Shown piece by piece: positions 57,285 through 64,000 of a stretch of DNA of 64,000 bases. Location of the stretch: contig CAVXTD010000013.1 of the NCBI GenBank assembly GCA_963764565.1, positions 58,666 to 122,665 of the forward strand, read 5' to 3'. The notes under the pieces are model-generated. The model had not been told where the DNA came from. It was given only the letters and a program-made list of their open reading frames with translations, and did not search any database. The translations under genes were made by a program, and so were the position numbers. The DNA comes from DATBLE01 sp963764565 (lineage in GTDB: Bacteria > Actinomycetota > Thermoleophilia > Gaiellales > Gaiellaceae). Numbering within the stretch: position 1 is the stretch's first letter; every line of letters starts with the position of its first letter.

Positions 57285-57328
57285 ATGGGCGCGGCTGGGA
57301 TCGAACCAGCGACCTCCCGCGTGTGAAG
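57285..57328 (-). repeat. tRNA-Val 3' half, partner of the 53787 copy (putative attR)
   Basis: The 44 bp shared with 53787-53830. It runs from the anticodon loop to one base beyond the tRNA 3' end, the usual attachment-site position. Confidence 0.65.
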
Positions 57329-57357
57329 CGGGCGCTCTCCCGCTGAGCTACGCGCCC
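57286..57357 (-). tRNA. tRNA-Val (anticodon CAC)
   Basis: 72 nt including discriminator A. Acceptor GGGCGCG/CGCGCCC, D-arm AGCTCAGCGGGAGAGC, anticodon loop TTCACAC giving CAC, T-arm GCTGGTTCGATCCCAGC. Its 3' half is duplicated at 53787-53830, making it a probable integration target. Confidence 0.93.
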
Positions 57358-57396
57358 CGGGACGAAAAGCGTATCGCAGCCCGAGCTTTCCATCCT

Positions 57397-57582
57397 CGGT
57401 CGAGGCGGCTTTGCCGCCTCGACCGACCACGCCCTCGGAGAAGGCGCAACGACCCGCTCCGTCGGCTCCGCCGACGCCCGGACAACGCCCACGCCCCGCA
57501 AGGAGGGAGCGCACGAGGGAACCAGGGGTTCCCTCGTGAAGCGATGGGATGGTCAGCGCCCGCCAGGGCGCGCTACCATCCC
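57397..57582. repeat. Cluster of four strong hairpins between tRNA-Val and the SRP RNA
   Basis: 57397-57425: CGGTCGAGGCGGC and its complement around TTT. 57460-57476: CGTCGGC around TCC. 57512-57538: CACGAGGGAACC and its complement around AGG. 57546-57582: GGGATGGT/ACCATCCC with inner pairing AGCGC/GCGCT. There is no supported coding gene here. The structures may be terminators, promoter-proximal regulators or processing signals of SRP RNA. Confidence 0.6.
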
Positions 57583-57868
57583 GAGCGCCCGGTCGCGCTA
57601 GGTGGGGAGCTAGCGGTTCCCTGAACCCGCAACCCGCTACAGCGGGACCGAACACCGTCCGAGGGGCGGGTTTTTCGGGGCTTGGGCTGGAGCGCGCAGC
57701 GTTGACGGCCAGGTTCCGCGCACTGGGAGCCTTCGAACCGCGTCAGGTCCGGAAGGAAGCAGCGCTAAGGAGTTCCTCCCAGGTGCCGCGGTCAGGCCTG
57801 GCCCGAGCAAGCGGCTCGGGTTCCTCCCGGGGGAGCCGTTTCGAAGCCGGGACGCGCGACCGGGCTAG
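57583..57868 (+). ncRNA. ffs: Signal recognition particle RNA, large (Alu-domain) type
   Basis: The S-domain core GTCAGGTCCGGAAGGAAGCA (57742 on) is the universal SRP RNA signature with flanking pairs CCAGG...CCTGG and CACTGGGAG/CTCCCAGGTG. Upstream, GCTAGGTGGGGAGCTAGCGG and CCCGCAACCCGCTACAGCGG match the Alu domain of Bacillus scRNA. GCCCGGTCGCGC (57587-57598) pairs with GCGCGACCGGGC (57854-57865), closing the molecule at about 286 nt. It sits upstream of dnaX, a common location. Confidence 0.88.
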
Positions 57869-57909
57869 CCATCTTCGGCATCAGAAGAGCGATGCCGAAG
57901 ATGGTTAAT
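57869..57909. terminator. Terminator of the SRP RNA, overlapping the nuclease gene end
   Basis: CCATCTTCGGCATC (57869-57882) pairs perfectly with GATGCCGAAGATGG (57891-57904) around an 8-nt loop, followed by TTAAT. It also contains the stop of the minus-strand ERCC4 gene, so it may work both ways. Confidence 0.8.
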
Positions 57910-58553
57910 AGAGCGCTCGCCGAAGCGCCTCGGCTCTGGCTGGACCGATTCCGCGCACGCGCGACCCAGCGCTCGTAGCCTGCGGCGACCACACCGGCGA
58001 CCGTGCCGAACCGCTCGAGAAGGGCGCGTGCGCCGGACGACCGAGATCCCGGGAACCGCCGAGAGCATCGCCTCCGGTACCTGATCGGCCGGCGGCTTTG
58101 AGGCGCTGGGCGTAGACGGGGCGATCTCGCCGAACCCGCCTGCCGCCGACTCGACTCGCGAGCAGAGACGAGCCAGACAGCGGAATCGGCGACATCGCGA
58201 CTGAACAGCAGCGGGACCCCCTGACCGATGACCGCGAGACATGCACCGCGAATTGCCTCGGGGCCAACTCCATTCGCGAATATCCAGCTCCGGCCCCTCG
58301 ACGAGGAGATAGGGGAGCCGCGCGGCCCGCCGAAGTTCTCCCACCTGGCGCCAGAAGCGGCCCCGCTGAAGTGACAAGTGGAGATCCGGGACGGTCTTCC
58401 GCTCGACGAGAACCCCGGAGCCGAGGTCGTAGTCGCCGGCTGCGAGGCGGCGACGCAGCCACGTCGACGCCGATCGAGCGCAGCCGCGCCGGGACACCGC
58501 CTTCAGGCTCGCGGTCATCCGCGACGATCCGGCAGACTGGGTCGCGTGGTCAC
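57905..58553 (-). CDS. ERCC4-domain nuclease with helix-hairpin-helix (multiple frameshifts)
   Basis: About 215 aa from GTG 58553. RIVADDREPEGGVPARLRSI, then AAGDYDLGSGVLVERKTVPD, which contains the XPF/MUS81-type ERKxxxD nuclease motif, LSLQRGRFWRQVGELRRA, and a C-terminal HhH region (VPEAMLSAVPGIS, VRGIGPARAEALRRAL). At least four frame changes occur, so it is either badly sequenced or decayed. XPF-type nucleases are mainly archaeal/eukaryotic, with some actinobacterial members. Confidence 0.65.
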
Positions 58554-58610
58554 TCTCTCGAGTATCTGGCAGGATCAGCCGCACGTGGGGACTGTGGACA
58601 GGTTGTCTAA

Positions 58611-58639
58611 CCATCGTTCGAGCTAAGCGAGAACGATGG
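58611..58639 (+). promoter_or_regulatory. Inverted repeat covering the dnaX start codon
   Basis: CCATCGTTC (58611-58619) and GAACGATGG (58631-58639) are perfect 9-bp arms with an 11-nt spacer. The right arm contains the dnaX ATG (58636), so in mRNA it would sequester the start; as DNA it could be an operator. Confidence 0.45.
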
Positions 58640-60219
58640 CTGCGCTCTACCGCAAGTACCGCCCACAGGACTTCGACGAGGTGGTCGGGCAGGACGCGGT
58701 CGTGCGGACGCTCAAGAACGCGATCGCCGGCGGCCAGGTGCGGCAGGCCTACCTCTTCGCGGGGCCGCGCGGCACCGGCAAGACCTCGCTGGCGCGCATC
58801 CTCGCCAAGGCGCTGAACTGCGCCCAGGGGCCGACTCCGACCCCCGACAAGACCTGCAACGCCTGCGTGACGATCGCGGGCGGGACATCGCTCGACGTGA
58901 TCGAGATGGACGCCGCCTCGCAGCGCGGGATCGACGACATCCGCGAGATCCGCGAGCGGGTCGTGCTCCAGCCGGTCGAGGGTCGCTACAAGGTCTACAT
59001 CCTCGACGAGGCGCACCAGCTCACCGACGCCGCCTTCAACGCGCTGCTCAAGCTGATCGAGGAGCCGCCGCCGCACCTCGTCTTCGTCTTCTGCACCACC
59101 GACCTGGCGAAGATGCTCCCGACCGTCCGCTCGCGCTGCCAGACGTTCGTCTTCGCCCGGCCGCGGCTGCCCGACCTCGTTCGTCTGCTCCGCCGGGTCG
59201 CCGACGGGGAGGGGTTCGACGTGCCCGACGCCGCGCTCTCGCTGATCGCCCGCTCGGCACGCGGCAGCTTCCGCGATGCGGTCTCGACGCTCGACCAGCT
59301 CGCCGCGGCCACCGAGGGCACGATCGCCGTCCAGTCGGTGCTCCAGCTGCTCGGCGCAGTCGAGGAGGACGCGCTGTTCCGCCTCTGCGACCTGATCGTC
59401 GACCGTGACACCGCCGGCGCGCTCGTCTTCGTCGAGGAGCTCTCCGAGCAGGGCCAGGATCTCGGCCGCCTCGTCACCGACCTGATCGAGCATCTCCGCC
59501 ACCTCATGCTCGTCCAGCACATGGGCGAGGTGCCCGAGTCGCTGCCGGTCACAGAGGAGACGCGAGACCGACTGCGTGCCCAGGCGAATCAAGTCGGCCA
59601 GGCGACAGTACTGCGGTTGTGCGACCTGCTCGCGGTCGCGGTCGACGACATGCGCCAGGGCGGCGACCCGCGCCTGCCGCTCGAGCTCGCGCTGGTCAAA
59701 GTGACGCGGCCCGGATCGGACCTGTCCGCGGAGTCGACCGCCTACCGGCTCGAGCAGCTCGAGCAGCGCGGCCCTCTCCAGGCAGTGTCTGACACCGTGG
59801 TGTCAGACACTGAAGTGACGCCGGAAGTGGCGCCGACGCCAGAGATCGAGCCCCCGTCGCTCGAGCTGGCGCAGCTTCAGGAGGCGTGGCTGAGGACGGT
59901 ACTCCCCGCCCTCGAGCGCCGCTCGATCCCGACCGCCTCGATGCTGCGTGACGCCCATCCGGCCGCGCTCGCCGATGATCGCCTCACCCTCGAGTTTCCT
60001 CCCGGGAACACCTTTCACCGTCAACTCGCCGAGGAGCCGAAGAACGCGACTCTCCTGGTAGACACCCTGTTCGAGGTCACGGGCCGCCGGCTCGCCCTGG
60101 AGTTCGCGGTCGGCGAGAACGGCGGCGAGGCGCCGGCCGACGAGGAGCCGCCGAGCGAGGAGGACCTCGTCGCGCTCGTCAAAGAGACCTTCGACGCCAG
60201 GGAACTGGAGGATCAATAG
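58636..60219 (+). CDS. dnaX: DNA polymerase III subunit gamma/tau
   Basis: 527 aa clamp-loader ATPase. Walker A GPRGTGKTS, zinc module with three visible Cys (NCAQGPTP..., TCNACV), Walker B VYILDEAHQLT, sensor region TVRSRCQTFVFARP. Domain III then a linker and an acidic tail (LEFPPGNTFHRQLAEEP). The linker contains a perfect 30-nt palindrome at 59783-59812. The usual fourth zinc Cys is not obvious. Followed by ybaB with one-base overlap. Confidence 0.93.
   Translation: MAALYRKYRPQDFDEVVGQDAVVRTLKNAIAGGQVRQAYLFAGPRGTGKTSLARILAKALNCAQGPTPTPDKTCNACVTIAGGTSLDVIEMDAASQRGIDDIREIRERVVLQPVEGRYKVYILDEAHQLTDAAFNALLKLIEEPPPHLVFVFCTTDLAKMLPTVRSRCQTFVFARPRLPDLVRLLRRVADGEGFDVPDAALSLIARSARGSFRDAVSTLDQLAAATEGTIAVQSVLQLLGAVEEDALFRLCDLIVDRDTAGALVFVEELSEQGQDLGRLVTDLIEHLRHLMLVQHMGEVPESLPVTEETRDRLRAQANQVGQATVLRLCDLLAVAVDDMRQGGDPRLPLELALVKVTRPGSDLSAESTAYRLEQLEQRGPLQAVSDTVVSDTEVTPEVAPTPEIEPPSLELAQLQEAWLRTVLPALERRSIPTASMLRDAHPAALADDRLTLEFPPGNTFHRQLAEEPKNATLLVDTLFEVTGRRLALEFAVGENGGEAPADEEPPSEEDLVALVKETFDARELEDQ
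59783..59812. repeat. Perfect palindrome inside dnaX
   Basis: CAGTGTCTGACACC and its exact complement separated by GT, coding for AVSDTVVSDTEV in the variable linker. A related half-element TTTCAGACACTG occurs near 57151. No slippery A-run is present, so E. coli-type dnaX frameshifting is not supported. Confidence 0.75.
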
Positions 60220-60537
60220 TGGCCAAGGGGTTCGACATGAATGCAGCTGCTCCAGCAGGCGCAGCAGATGCAGGCGCAGATGGCTCAGGCCCAAGAGCAG
60301 CTGGCCAAGGAGGTCGTCGAGGCCTCTGCCGGCGGCGGCCTGGTCACCGTCAAGGCGACCGGCGCGGGCGAGATCAGAGAGATCAAGATCGACCCGCGCG
60401 CGATCGACCCGGACGATCCGGAGCTGCTCGAGGACACCGTGCTCGCAGCCGTCAACGAGGCCCTGCGCTCGGCGCAGGCCCTCGCCCAGTCGAAGCTCGG
60501 CGGGACGCTCGGAGGCCTCGGCCTCCCGGGGCTCTAG
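60219..60537 (+). CDS. ybaB: YbaB/EbfC nucleoid-associated protein (frameshifted near start)
   Basis: About 105 aa. GTG 60219 overlaps the dnaX stop and reads AKGFDMN; removing one G near 60246 gives QLLQQAQQMQAQMAQAQEQL, the family helix. Then ITVKA-type strand (LVTVKATGAGEIREIKIDP) and C-terminal LGGTLGGLGLPG. Dimeric DNA-binding protein of the dnaX-ybaB-recR cluster. Confidence 0.88.
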
Positions 60538-60590
60538 CCTGCCCGGCAGCGCAGCGGGCAAGGCCCGCTGCGCGCCGTACTGCGAGGGGC

Positions 60591-60897
60591 CTAGCCGCGA
60601 ACGGCCTCCGGCCGGATCACCATGTCGAGCACCTCGTAGCCCTCGAAGGCGGGCGCCGGAAACCCGGCGGCCTGGAGCGCAGCCAGCACGGCCGGCTCCT
60701 CGGCCATCGCCTGACGGCCCTCCTCCGTCTCCCAGAGGTTGATCGCCAGAATCCCGTCGTCGGTGCGCGCAATGATCGATGCCGAGCCCGCCGTGCTTCG
60801 GGGCCAGCTCCATTCCGACGGGGCGAATGTGCTCACGCAGCTTCGCCGCCAGCTCGTCGGAGTCGCCGGACATCTTCATCATCGAGACAACTGCCAT
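60591..60897 (-). CDS. Small ABM/ferredoxin-fold-like protein (frameshifted)
   Basis: About 102 aa from ATG 60897 with AAGGAGG 6 nt upstream. AVVSMMKMSGDSDELAAKLR, HIRPVGMELAPKHGG, then after a one-base shift near 60785 SASIIARTDDGILAINLWE and AFEGYEVLDMVIRPE. Resembles antibiotic-biosynthesis-monooxygenase-type dimers; no catalytic role is inferable. It lies opposite to the dnaX-recR cluster. Confidence 0.65.
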
Positions 60898-60945
60898 CGG
60901 AAGCCTCCTTACGTCGGGGTCAGGCCGTAGCGTACGGTGTTCGGC

Positions 60946-61537
60946 GTGTTCTCACCATCGGTTCGACAATCTCGTCGCGCAGCTGACCCGTCTGCCCGGC
61001 ATCGGCACGCGCACGGCCCAGCGGCTCGCCTTCCATCTGCTGCGCGCCTCGAAGGAGGAGGCGCACGCCCTCGCCGCCGCGATCGACGAGGTCAAGGAGC
61101 GGGTGCGCTTCTGCCGGGAATGCGGAAACCTCACCGAGGAGGAGGTCTGCTCGATCTGCCTCGATGCCCGGCGCGACCACACGCTGATCTGCGTCGTCGA
61201 GCAGCCGGTCGACCTGATCTCGGTCGAGCGAACGGCCGAGTACCGAGGCCTCTACCACGTCCTCGGCGGCGCGCTCTCGCCGATCGACGGCGTCGAGCCC
61301 GCCGACCTGCGGATCGACGAGCTCCTCGGGCGCGTCGAGCGGAACGGCGTCGAGGAGGTCGTCCTGGCGACCAACCCGAACATGACCGGCGAGGCGACCG
61401 CGGCCTACCTCGCCGACCGGCTGCGCGACCGCGTGCGGGTCACGCGGCTGGCGAGCGGGCTTCCGGTCGGCGGCGACCTCGAGTACGCGGACGAAGTGAC
61501 GCTGGGCCGAGCGCTCTCGGGCCGTCGCGAGATGTAG
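60946..61537 (+). CDS. recR: Recombination mediator RecR (frameshifted at the N-terminus)
   Basis: About 197 aa. TACGGT (60933-60938) is 7 nt before GTG 60946; removing one C near 60955 gives FSHRFDNLVAQLTRLPGIG. HhH, zinc finger FCRECGNLTEEEVCSICLD, Toprim domain (ICVVEQPVDLISVERT, GLYHVLGGALSPIDGV, VVLATNPNMTGEATAAYL). Acts with RecO/RecF in loading RecA. Another essential-type gene carrying a frameshift, supporting sequencing error. Confidence 0.92.
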
Positions 61538-61624
61538 CCGCTCGACGCTTTTTCCCGCAAAGAGCGCGTTTTCGTTCAGAGCCCCCTTGTGCCGTTTGGC
61601 TGCCGGCGATAGGTTCTCCGCAGT

Positions 61625-61666
61625 CGAACCGGTTGGCCCTCGGGTTAGCCGGTTCGGCGTTTTTTT
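61625..61666 (+). terminator. Rho-independent terminator after recR
   Basis: CGAACCGG (61625-61632) pairs with CCGGTTCG (61649-61656), followed within 4 nt by seven T residues (61660-61666). It separates recR from lysC. Attenuation of lysC is possible but no leader peptide or lysine riboswitch was seen. Confidence 0.8.
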
Positions 61667-61703
61667 GGATCTTCTCGCTGGTGCCGCCGCTAGGCTTGGC
61701 CCC

Positions 61704-62999
61704 ATGGCCGCCATCGACTACGAGGTCGTGCCGGGCATCTCCGGGGACAAGGCCGCAGGGCGTGTCGGCACCCTCGTGATGAAGTTCGGAGGCACGTCGG
61801 TCGGCGACCCGGACCGCCTCCGGGCCGTCGCCCGCCGAATCGTCGCCGCCAAGGAAGAGGGCTGCCGCGTCGTCGCCGTGCTCTCGGCGATGGGCGACAC
61901 GACCGACGAGCTCGTCGATCTCGCCCACCGGATCTCCGAGCGCCCGAAGCCGCGGGCGATGGACATGCTGATCTCGGTCGGCGAGCGGATCTCGTGCGCG
62001 CTCGCCGAAATGGCGATCGAGGATCTCGGCCACGAGGCGATCTCGCTGACCGGCTCGCAGGCCGGGATCGTCACCGACACGACGCACACCAAGGCGAAGA
62101 TCGTCGAGGTGCGCGCGCAGCGGATCCACGCGGCACTCGACGAGGGGAAGATCGTGCTCGTCGCCGGCTTCCAGGGCGTGTCCACCGGGTTCGAGATCAC
62201 GACGCTCGGCCGCGGCGGCTCGGACACGACCGCCGTCGCTCTGGCCGCCGCGCTCGGCGCCGACAGCTGCGAGATCTTCACCGACGTCGAGGGCGTCTAC
62301 ACCGCCGACCCGCGCCTCGTCCCGAGCGCCCGCAAGCTTCCGGCCGTCACCTACGAGGAGATGCTCGAGATGTCCGCCTCCGGCGCCAGGGTGATGGCGC
62401 TACGCTCAGTCGAGTTCGCCCGCAACCACGGCGTGCGCCTGCACGTGCGGTCGACGTTCAGCGAGGCGCAGGGAACGTGGATCCGGGAGGAGGACGAGGC
62501 ATTGCTGGAGAAGGCGATCATCTCGGGGGTCACGCACGACACCTCGGAGGCAAAGCTGACGCTGATCGGCGTGCCCGACCGGCCGGGCATCGCCGCGCGC
62601 GTCTTCCGGGCGCTCGCCGATGCGGGCGTGAACATCGACATGATCGTCCAGAACGTCTCGTCGCAAGGGCTGACCGACATCTCGTTCACGCTGCCGAAGA
62701 CCGACCTCGCTGTCGCGGAGCCGATCCTCGAGATCGAGTGCAAGGAGGTCGGCGCAGCGGGTCTTTCGCAGGACTCCGACATCGGCAAGGTGTCGCTGAT
62801 CGGGGCGGGGATGCGCAGCCACCCCGGCGTTGCCGCCGACATGTTCGAGGCGCTTGCCGAGGCCGGGATCAACATCGAGATCATCTCCACGTCGTCGATC
62901 CGTATCTCCTGTGTCGTGCGTGCAGCTGAGGTCGGGCGGGCCGTGCAGGCTGTCCACGACCGCTTCCAGCTCTTCGCCGAGGAGCGGGCGAATGCCTAG
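61704..62999 (+). CDS. lysC: Aspartokinase
   Basis: 431 aa, about 20 residues longer at the N-terminus than usual. TAGGCT (61691-61696) is 7 nt from ATG 61704, a leaderless promoter, supporting this start. Kinase motif VMKFGGTSVGDPDRL, VAVLSAMGDTTDELV, TLGRGGSDTTAVALAAAL, then two ACT domains (LIGVPDRPGIAARVF, LIGAGMRSHPGVAADMFEAL). Phosphorylates aspartate at the head of Lys/Thr/Met synthesis; feedback-regulated through the ACT domains. Overlaps asd. Confidence 0.95.
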   Translation: MAAIDYEVVPGISGDKAAGRVGTLVMKFGGTSVGDPDRLRAVARRIVAAKEEGCRVVAVLSAMGDTTDELVDLAHRISERPKPRAMDMLISVGERISCALAEMAIEDLGHEAISLTGSQAGIVTDTTHTKAKIVEVRAQRIHAALDEGKIVLVAGFQGVSTGFEITTLGRGGSDTTAVALAAALGADSCEIFTDVEGVYTADPRLVPSARKLPAVTYEEMLEMSASGARVMALRSVEFARNHGVRLHVRSTFSEAQGTWIREEDEALLEKAIISGVTHDTSEAKLTLIGVPDRPGIAARVFRALADAGVNIDMIVQNVSSQGLTDISFTLPKTDLAVAEPILEIECKEVGAAGLSQDSDIGKVSLIGAGMRSHPGVAADMFEALAEAGINIEIISTSSIRISCVVRAAEVGRAVQAVHDRFQLFAEERANA

Positions 63000-63934
63000 G
63001 CTCGGCGTGGTCGGCGCGACCGGCGCCGTCGGCTCCGTCACGCTCGAGCTGCTCGCCGAGCGAGGCTACGACGATGTGCGCGCGTTCGCGTCCGCACGGT
63101 CAGCCGGGTCGCGGGTTGCCTTCGGCGGCGAGGCGCTCGTCGTCGAGGAGGCGACCCCGCAGGTGCTGGCGGCCGGCGGGATGGATCTCTGCCTCTTCTC
63201 GATCGGGACGTCCGGCAGCCGCGAGCTCGTACCGCATGCGGTGCGCGGCGGTGCCGTCGTCGTCGACAAGTCATCGGCGTACCGGTTGGAAGACGGGATT
63301 CCGCTCGTCGTTCCGGAGGTGAACGGCGCCCGGGCGCTCGAGCACGGCGGGATCGTCGCCAACCCCAACTGCTGCACGATCCCGCTCACCTGCGTCTTGA
63401 AGCCGCTCGAGGACGCTGCCGGGCTGCGGCGGGTGCGCGTGGCGACGTACCAGTCGGTGTCGGGCGCAGGCGCCGCAGCGATGGAGCGGCTCGCCGGCGA
63501 GCGGCCCGACGAGCACGACCTGCGGATGGACTGGGACTTCGACGGCGTCGAGTTCGACGAGGAGTCGAAGCTGCGCGAGGAGACCCGCAAGATCATGGAG
63601 CTGCCCGAGCTGCCGATCAGCGCAACGTGCGTGCGCGTGCCGGTGATGGTCGGCCACGCAGAGGCAGTGTGGGTCGAGACCGAGCAGCCGCTGCCGGCCG
63701 ATCGAGGCGCGGGCACTCCTGGAGGCGGCGCCGAGCGTGCGGGTCGTCGACTTCCCCTCGCCCGGCCAGGCCGCCGGCGGCGACGACGTGCTGGTCGGCC
63801 GGATCCGGCAGGACCCGACCGAGGAGCACGGGCTGGTGCTCTTCCTCGCCGGCGACAACCTCCGCAAGGGCGCGGCGCTGAACGCGATCCAGATCGCGGA
63901 GCTGTTGCTCAGCCGCGAAGCGGTCGCTGCCTAG
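62992..63934 (+). CDS. asd: Aspartate-semialdehyde dehydrogenase (frameshifted)
   Basis: About 313 aa. NADP-binding LGVVGATGAVGSVTLELL, catalytic Cys in VANPNCCTIPL, active-site His region VRVPVMVGHAEAVW, and C-terminal GDNLRKGAALNAIQIAEL. The frame shifts near 63693 (EQPL then PIEARALLEAAP). ATG 62992 overlaps the lysC stop, giving the classical lysC-asd operon. Confidence 0.93.
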
Positions 63935-63945
63935 CGCGGACACAG

Positions 63946-63973
63946 AAACGGCCCGCCACGGAGCGGGCCGTTT
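63946..63973 (+). terminator. Terminator after lysC-asd
   Basis: AACGGCCCGC (63947-63956) pairs with GCGGGCCGTT (63963-63972) around CACGGA, ending in TTT. It lies 12 nt after the asd stop. Confidence 0.8.
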
Positions 63974-64000
63974 GATGTGACCACGCCGGGCTGCCACCCG

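Noticed and set aside
59700..59820. Programmed frameshifting in dnaX
   Set aside because: A strong palindrome exists but there is no A-rich or other recognisable slippery heptamer just upstream, and the full-length frame encodes a normal tau-like tail.
1..64000. Reassignment of TGA to Trp or Cys genome-wide
   Set aside because: Many intact genes end in TGA at positions overlapping the next start codon (e.g. hyfB/hyfC, csoR, sulfatase), so TGA is a normal stop here.

Overview
The window is GC-rich chromosomal DNA from a bacterium that looks like a deep-branching actinomycete, possibly Thermoleophilia or Gaiellales. The evidence is the dnaX-ybaB-recR-lysC-asd order, a CsoR-controlled CopA, a Zur-type znuABC locus, a hydrogenase-4-like operon led by an Rv0081-type ArsR regulator, and many leaderless starts. 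The lineage call is inference. Roughly 30 single-base frameshifts interrupt otherwise well-conserved genes, including housekeeping ones such as recR and asd. Most look like uncorrected sequencing indels, so such genes are annotated across both frames.

Layout. 1-2466: divergent zur (partial) and znuABC with a Zur-like box. 2491-9643: ArsR regulator plus hyfBCEFGI, a membrane [NiFe]-hydrogenase-like complex. 9640-11345: DUF302, glutaredoxin and ArsR, divergent from a thioredoxin. 11354-15564: a GAF-GGDEF protein, then copA-csoR behind a CsoR operator. 15595-23221: a tightly overlapping operon of two alkaline-phosphatase-superfamily enzymes, 2-oxoacid dehydrogenase E1 alpha and beta, a lipoyl/E3-binding/left-handed-beta-helix acyltransferase fusion, and an arylsulfotransferase-like lipoprotein. 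23249-31273: aldo/keto reductase, enoyl-CoA hydratase divergent from an acyl-CoA ligase, DUF1326-DUF2182, NDH-2 and a NarL-type regulator. 31400-35463: a giant sigma/anti-sigma/transmembrane/Ig-like fusion. 35695-36999: an OsmC gene with TGA at the catalytic Cys position, divergent from an acetyltransferase. 37116-46618: an LCCL protein, tRNA-Glu, an AhpD-like enzyme, an HD-GYP protein, a small-peptide/XRE-TPR regulator pair, a GH5-like secreted enzyme and MscS. 47065-53788: secreted proteins, an EamA transporter, a methyltransferase and a phospholipase-A2-like gene with two in-frame TGAs. 53787-57328: a segment bounded by a 44-bp duplication of the tRNA-Val 3' half, holding an L,D-transpeptidase and a DUF3494 surface protein. 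57397-63973: hairpin cluster, large-type SRP RNA, ERCC4 nuclease, then dnaX-ybaB, recR and lysC-asd.

The strongest candidates for undescribed biology are: (1) the E1-E1-[lipoyl-PSBD-LbH] operon, which suggests that acyl groups made by a 2-oxoacid dehydrogenase pass directly to a hexapeptide-type acyltransferase; (2) the OsmC gene whose peroxidatic Cys codon is TGA, followed by a hairpin fitting the bacterial SECIS layout; (3) a 28-residue secreted-type peptide divergent from an XRE-TPR regulator, with a promoter and a perfect 20-bp palindrome between them; and (4) a single-chain transmembrane sigma/anti-sigma factor. Promoters of the form TANNNT, then 6-7 nt, then the start codon recur throughout, and at two or three loci compact divergent promoters have overlapping or adjacent -10 elements.
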